The notes under the pieces were generated by a model. It was not told the DNA's origin. It saw nothing but the letters and a program-made list of their open reading frames with translations, and did not search any database. Positions 42,107 to 44,160 of a stretch of 44,160 bases of DNA are shown piece by piece (the stretch's first letter is position 1; each line of letters opens with the position of its first letter). The stretch is from positions 1 through 44,160 of the forward strand of contig CAYFSP010000009.1 of the NCBI GenBank assembly GCA_964345925.1. Reading direction: 5' to 3'. Source of the stretch: Miniphocaeibacter sp964345925. GTDB lineage: Bacteria > Bacillota > Clostridia > Tissierellales > Peptoniphilaceae. The translations under genes and the position numbers were made by a program.

Positions 42107-42905
42107 TTACTTAGTCGAAACAGCATTAATGACTCATGGTGTATCTTCATTGTCTAATAAAGAGATAATGGATATATGGAATCATGATAATTCAAACTTT
42201 GTATGGTTATCTAATGGCAAATTATCAATAGGTACACTACCTGAGTTTCTAAGGTTTAAAGATAACAATACAATAAATTTTCGTATAAGCAGTGAAAACT
42301 ATCTATCTGCAAAAGAAAAACATTTAACTGGAGCATTAACTGCTTCAGGTACAATGTGTGCCTGCGAAGATTTAAATTTACAATTTGCAGTTTCTGCAGG
42401 AATTGGTGGAATAAGCCATATAAAAGAAGAACTGATTTGTCCTGATCTATACAAGATATTATCATCACAAGTAACGTTAATAGCAACAAGTTTTAAGGAT
42501 ATGATGGACAGAGAAAGTACTTTTAAATGGTTGAAAAATAGAAATATAAATGTTTATGATAAAAATAGAAATATTAGTACTGGATTTATGTTTAATTTAG
42601 AAGAGATTAAATTAAATTCAACATATAAANNNNNNNNNNNNNNNNNNNNNNNNNNNNNNNNNNNNNNNNNNNNNNNNNNNNNNNNNNNNNNNNNNNNNNN
42701 NNNNNNNNNNNNNNNNNNNNNNNNNNNNNATATAAATATATTAGAAAAAATTATTAAAGTAGGAAAAGATGCAGAATCTAAAGGCAAATATTATCACCCA
42801 GCAGCTAATAATAAACTTGCAGAATTAACAAATAATAAATCCGCAAAATTACAAATACAGTCATTGCTGGATAATGTAAATTGGGCAAATAGTATTTCTT
42901 CATAA
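42090..42905 (+). CDS. PsuG-family glycosidase (divergent), interrupted by assembly gap
   Basis: This resembles pseudouridine-5'-phosphate glycosidase (PsuG/indigoidine synthase A), which splits pseudouridine 5'-phosphate into ribose 5-phosphate and uracil. Visible matches are VETALMTHGVSS (Glu10, as ALESTIISHG with Glu31 in E. coli PsuG), GALTASGTMCACEDLNLQFAVSAGIGGI, and CPDL with Asp119. TSFKDMMD with Lys136 follows, and the 17-residue Asp-Lys spacing equals Asp149-Lys166 of E. coli. After the gap come HPAANNKLAELTNNKSAKL and LLDNVNWAN, with the late Asn. Identity is low overall, so the substrate may differ. The 100 N (42630-42729) cover about 33 codons in frame. It overlaps the binding-protein gene, so it belongs to the ABC operon. 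Confidence 0.75.
   Translation: MKTGNNYLVETALMTHGVSSLSNKEIMDIWNHDNSNFVWLSNGKLSIGTLPEFLRFKDNNTINFRISSENYLSAKEKHLTGALTASGTMCACEDLNLQFAVSAGIGGISHIKEELICPDLYKILSSQVTLIATSFKDMMDRESTFKWLKNRNINVYDKNRNISTGFMFNLEEIKLNSTYKXXXXXXXXXXXXXXXXXXXXXXXXXXXXXXXXXXINILEKIIKVGKDAESKGKYYHPAANNKLAELTNNKSAKLQIQSLLDNVNWANSISS
42630..42729. other. Assembly gap (100 N)
   Basis: A run of exactly 100 N lies inside the PsuG-like gene. By E. coli PsuG numbering about 30 residues should be missing, so the true gap may be close to 100 bp. A fixed 100-N filler for an unknown length is equally likely. Confidence 0.98.
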
Positions 42906-42955
42906 ATTAAAGGCACTTAAAAGCTTAGTAGAGTCTGTAAAATAGTTTGTGTATG

Positions 42956-43002
42956 AAAATCCTCTTGATTAAGGTAAACTAAAACTTAATTAGGAGGATT
43001 TT
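42956..43002 (+). promoter_or_regulatory. Hairpin burying the transposase ribosome-binding site
   Basis: Arms 42956-42970 and 42988-43002 form a 15-bp stem with two G-T pairs and a 17-nt loop. The 3' arm contains the whole AGGAGG of the transposase. Transcripts entering from outside the element would fold this and block translation. Confidence 0.65.
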
Positions 43003-43006
43003 TAAA

Positions 43007-44160
43007 ATGGGAAGAAAAATACCCGAAAAGAAAAGTGATCCAATAGTAAAATATTTATTAGAAAATTATGAAATTAACTCAACACAAGATATTGAAGAAG
43101 CGTTAAAAGATTTATTGTCTGGAACTATAGAAGGACTGCTAAAAGCAGAACTAGATGAACATTTAGAATACGAATATGGGGAAACGCCATTGTCTTTAAA
43201 CACTAGAAATGGTTCAAGCCAAAAGAAAGTTAAATCATCATATGGAGAATTAGATATAGATATACCAAGAGATAGAAAATCTACATTTGAACCACAAGTA
43301 TTGAAGAAATATCAAAAAGACATTTCGAACATAGAAAACCAGATAATATCTATGTATGCAAAAGGGATGACTACGAGGGATATTTCAAGTCATATAAAAC
43401 AAATCTATAACCTAAAGGTCACACGTGGATTTGGGATATCTGAAGGTATGGTAAGTCAAATAACTAATAAGATACTACCAACTATTGAAGAATGGCAAAA
43501 TAGGCCTTTGGAAAGAGTGTATCCTTTCGTGTTTTTAGATGCCATACACTACAATGTACGTGAAAATGGAGTAATAGTTAAGAAAGCAGTATATATCACC
43601 TTAGGATACAATCTAAATGGTTTAAAAGAAGTTCTAGGCATGTGGATAGGAGAAAATGAATCTGCCAAGTATTGGTTGATGGTTTTAAATCAGCTAAAAG
43701 AGCGAGGACTAGAAGATATATTAATCGTATCAACAGATAATCTTTCAGGATTTACACAAGCAATAGAAGCTGTATATCCAAAGACTGAAATACAAAAATG
43801 TATAATTCATCAAATCCGTAACTCTACAAGATATGGATCATACAAAGACATTAAAGAATTAATGGCTGATTTGAAAAAAGTATATAAAGCACCAACCGAA
43901 GAATCAGCATTACTACAACTTGATTTATTTGAAGATAAATGGAATGACAAATATCCAAGTTGTGTGAGCAGTTGGAAAAATAATTGGGCTGAACTAGCAA
44001 CCTATTTCAAGTATCCAAAAGAGATAAGAACGTTGATATATACAACTAACGCAATAGAAGCCTTTAATAGACAGCTTTAGAAAAGTTACAAAAAAAGGAG
44101 CATTCCCTAGTGAAAATGCTCTTTTAAAGGTACTATATTTACGTGTTTTAGAATTACAAG
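43007..44160 (+). pseudogene. IS256-family transposase, frameshifted and cut by the window end
   Basis: This is a mutator-type DDE transposase. It has the N-terminal DNA-binding region (about 1-130), catalytic Asp in VFLDAIHYNV, second Asp in VSTDNLSGF, CIIHQIRNSTRYGSYKD, and the Glu motif TTNAIEAFNRQL. Right after this, the frame meets TAG at 44078. Removing one T from the TTT at 44076-44078 restores RKVTKKGAFPSENALLKVLY to the window end, as in intact relatives. So there is a one-base insertion near the C-terminus; all three catalytic residues lie before it. A sequencing slip next to an assembly gap is possible. Confidence 0.88.

Larger units (their letters stand above)
42931..44160 (+). 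mobile_element. IS256-family insertion sequence, left part
   Basis: The element probably begins near GAGTCTGTAAAATAGTTTGT (42931), a sequence of the type found at IS256-family ends, 25 bp after the PsuG-like stop. It contains the transposase gene and continues past the window edge, so the right end and target duplication cannot be seen. Confidence 0.75.

Overview
The window looks like a chromosomal segment of a low-GC, Gram-positive anaerobe of the Clostridia/Tissierellia type. This rests on very AT-rich intergenic DNA, strong AGGAGG ribosome-binding sites, a V-type (NtpA-like) ATPase operon, CWB2 cell-wall-binding repeats, a PerR-like Fur regulator and CIRCE-type control of groESL. I cannot name the species from sequence alone.

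From 1 to about 36 kb the region is dense housekeeping DNA, mostly on the minus strand. It holds tRNA-Trp, groES-groEL, a hemolysin III-type membrane protein (plus strand), pcrA-ligA and uppP. A polyamine ABC operon (XRE/cupin regulator-potA-potB-potC-potD) follows, then cysteine desulfurase-thiI-lemA-TPM protein. A plus-strand pair (CWB2/SH3/C39-like surface protein and a YprB-like RNase H-fold protein) is next, then uraA, a PerR-like gene, gpmA and two ECF transporter S components. A complete nine-gene V-ATPase operon follows, in the order of the Enterococcus hirae ntpFIKECGABD operon and with the Na+-binding residues in the K ring. The block ends with upp, a YwlE-like phosphatase, a Sua5/TsaC protein, a CDF metal exporter, a YbaK-type deacylase and tRNA-Leu(CAA).

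From about 36 kb to the end the DNA is looser and accessory, and it shows decay. There is a DHFR/RibD-fold protein, a YccF protein, a GNAT acetyltransferase and a DfsB/ClbS-family gene split by an in-frame TAG. After these comes a plus-strand sugar/nucleoside-type ABC cassette (ATPase, permease, lipoprotein) whose binding protein has an in-frame TAA just behind the lipobox. The cassette ends in a divergent pseudouridine-5'-phosphate glycosidase (PsuG) family gene crossed by a 100-N assembly gap. An IS256-family element follows immediately; its transposase has a one-base frameshift and runs off the window.

Points most worth checking are the PsuG-like enzyme linked to an ABC importer, the linked nonsense codons in that region, the RNase H-like protein lacking its first catalytic motif, the PerR-like regulator with Asn at a metal-ligand position, the long dyad in the V-ATPase leader, and the IS256 hairpin that buries the transposase ribosome-binding site.
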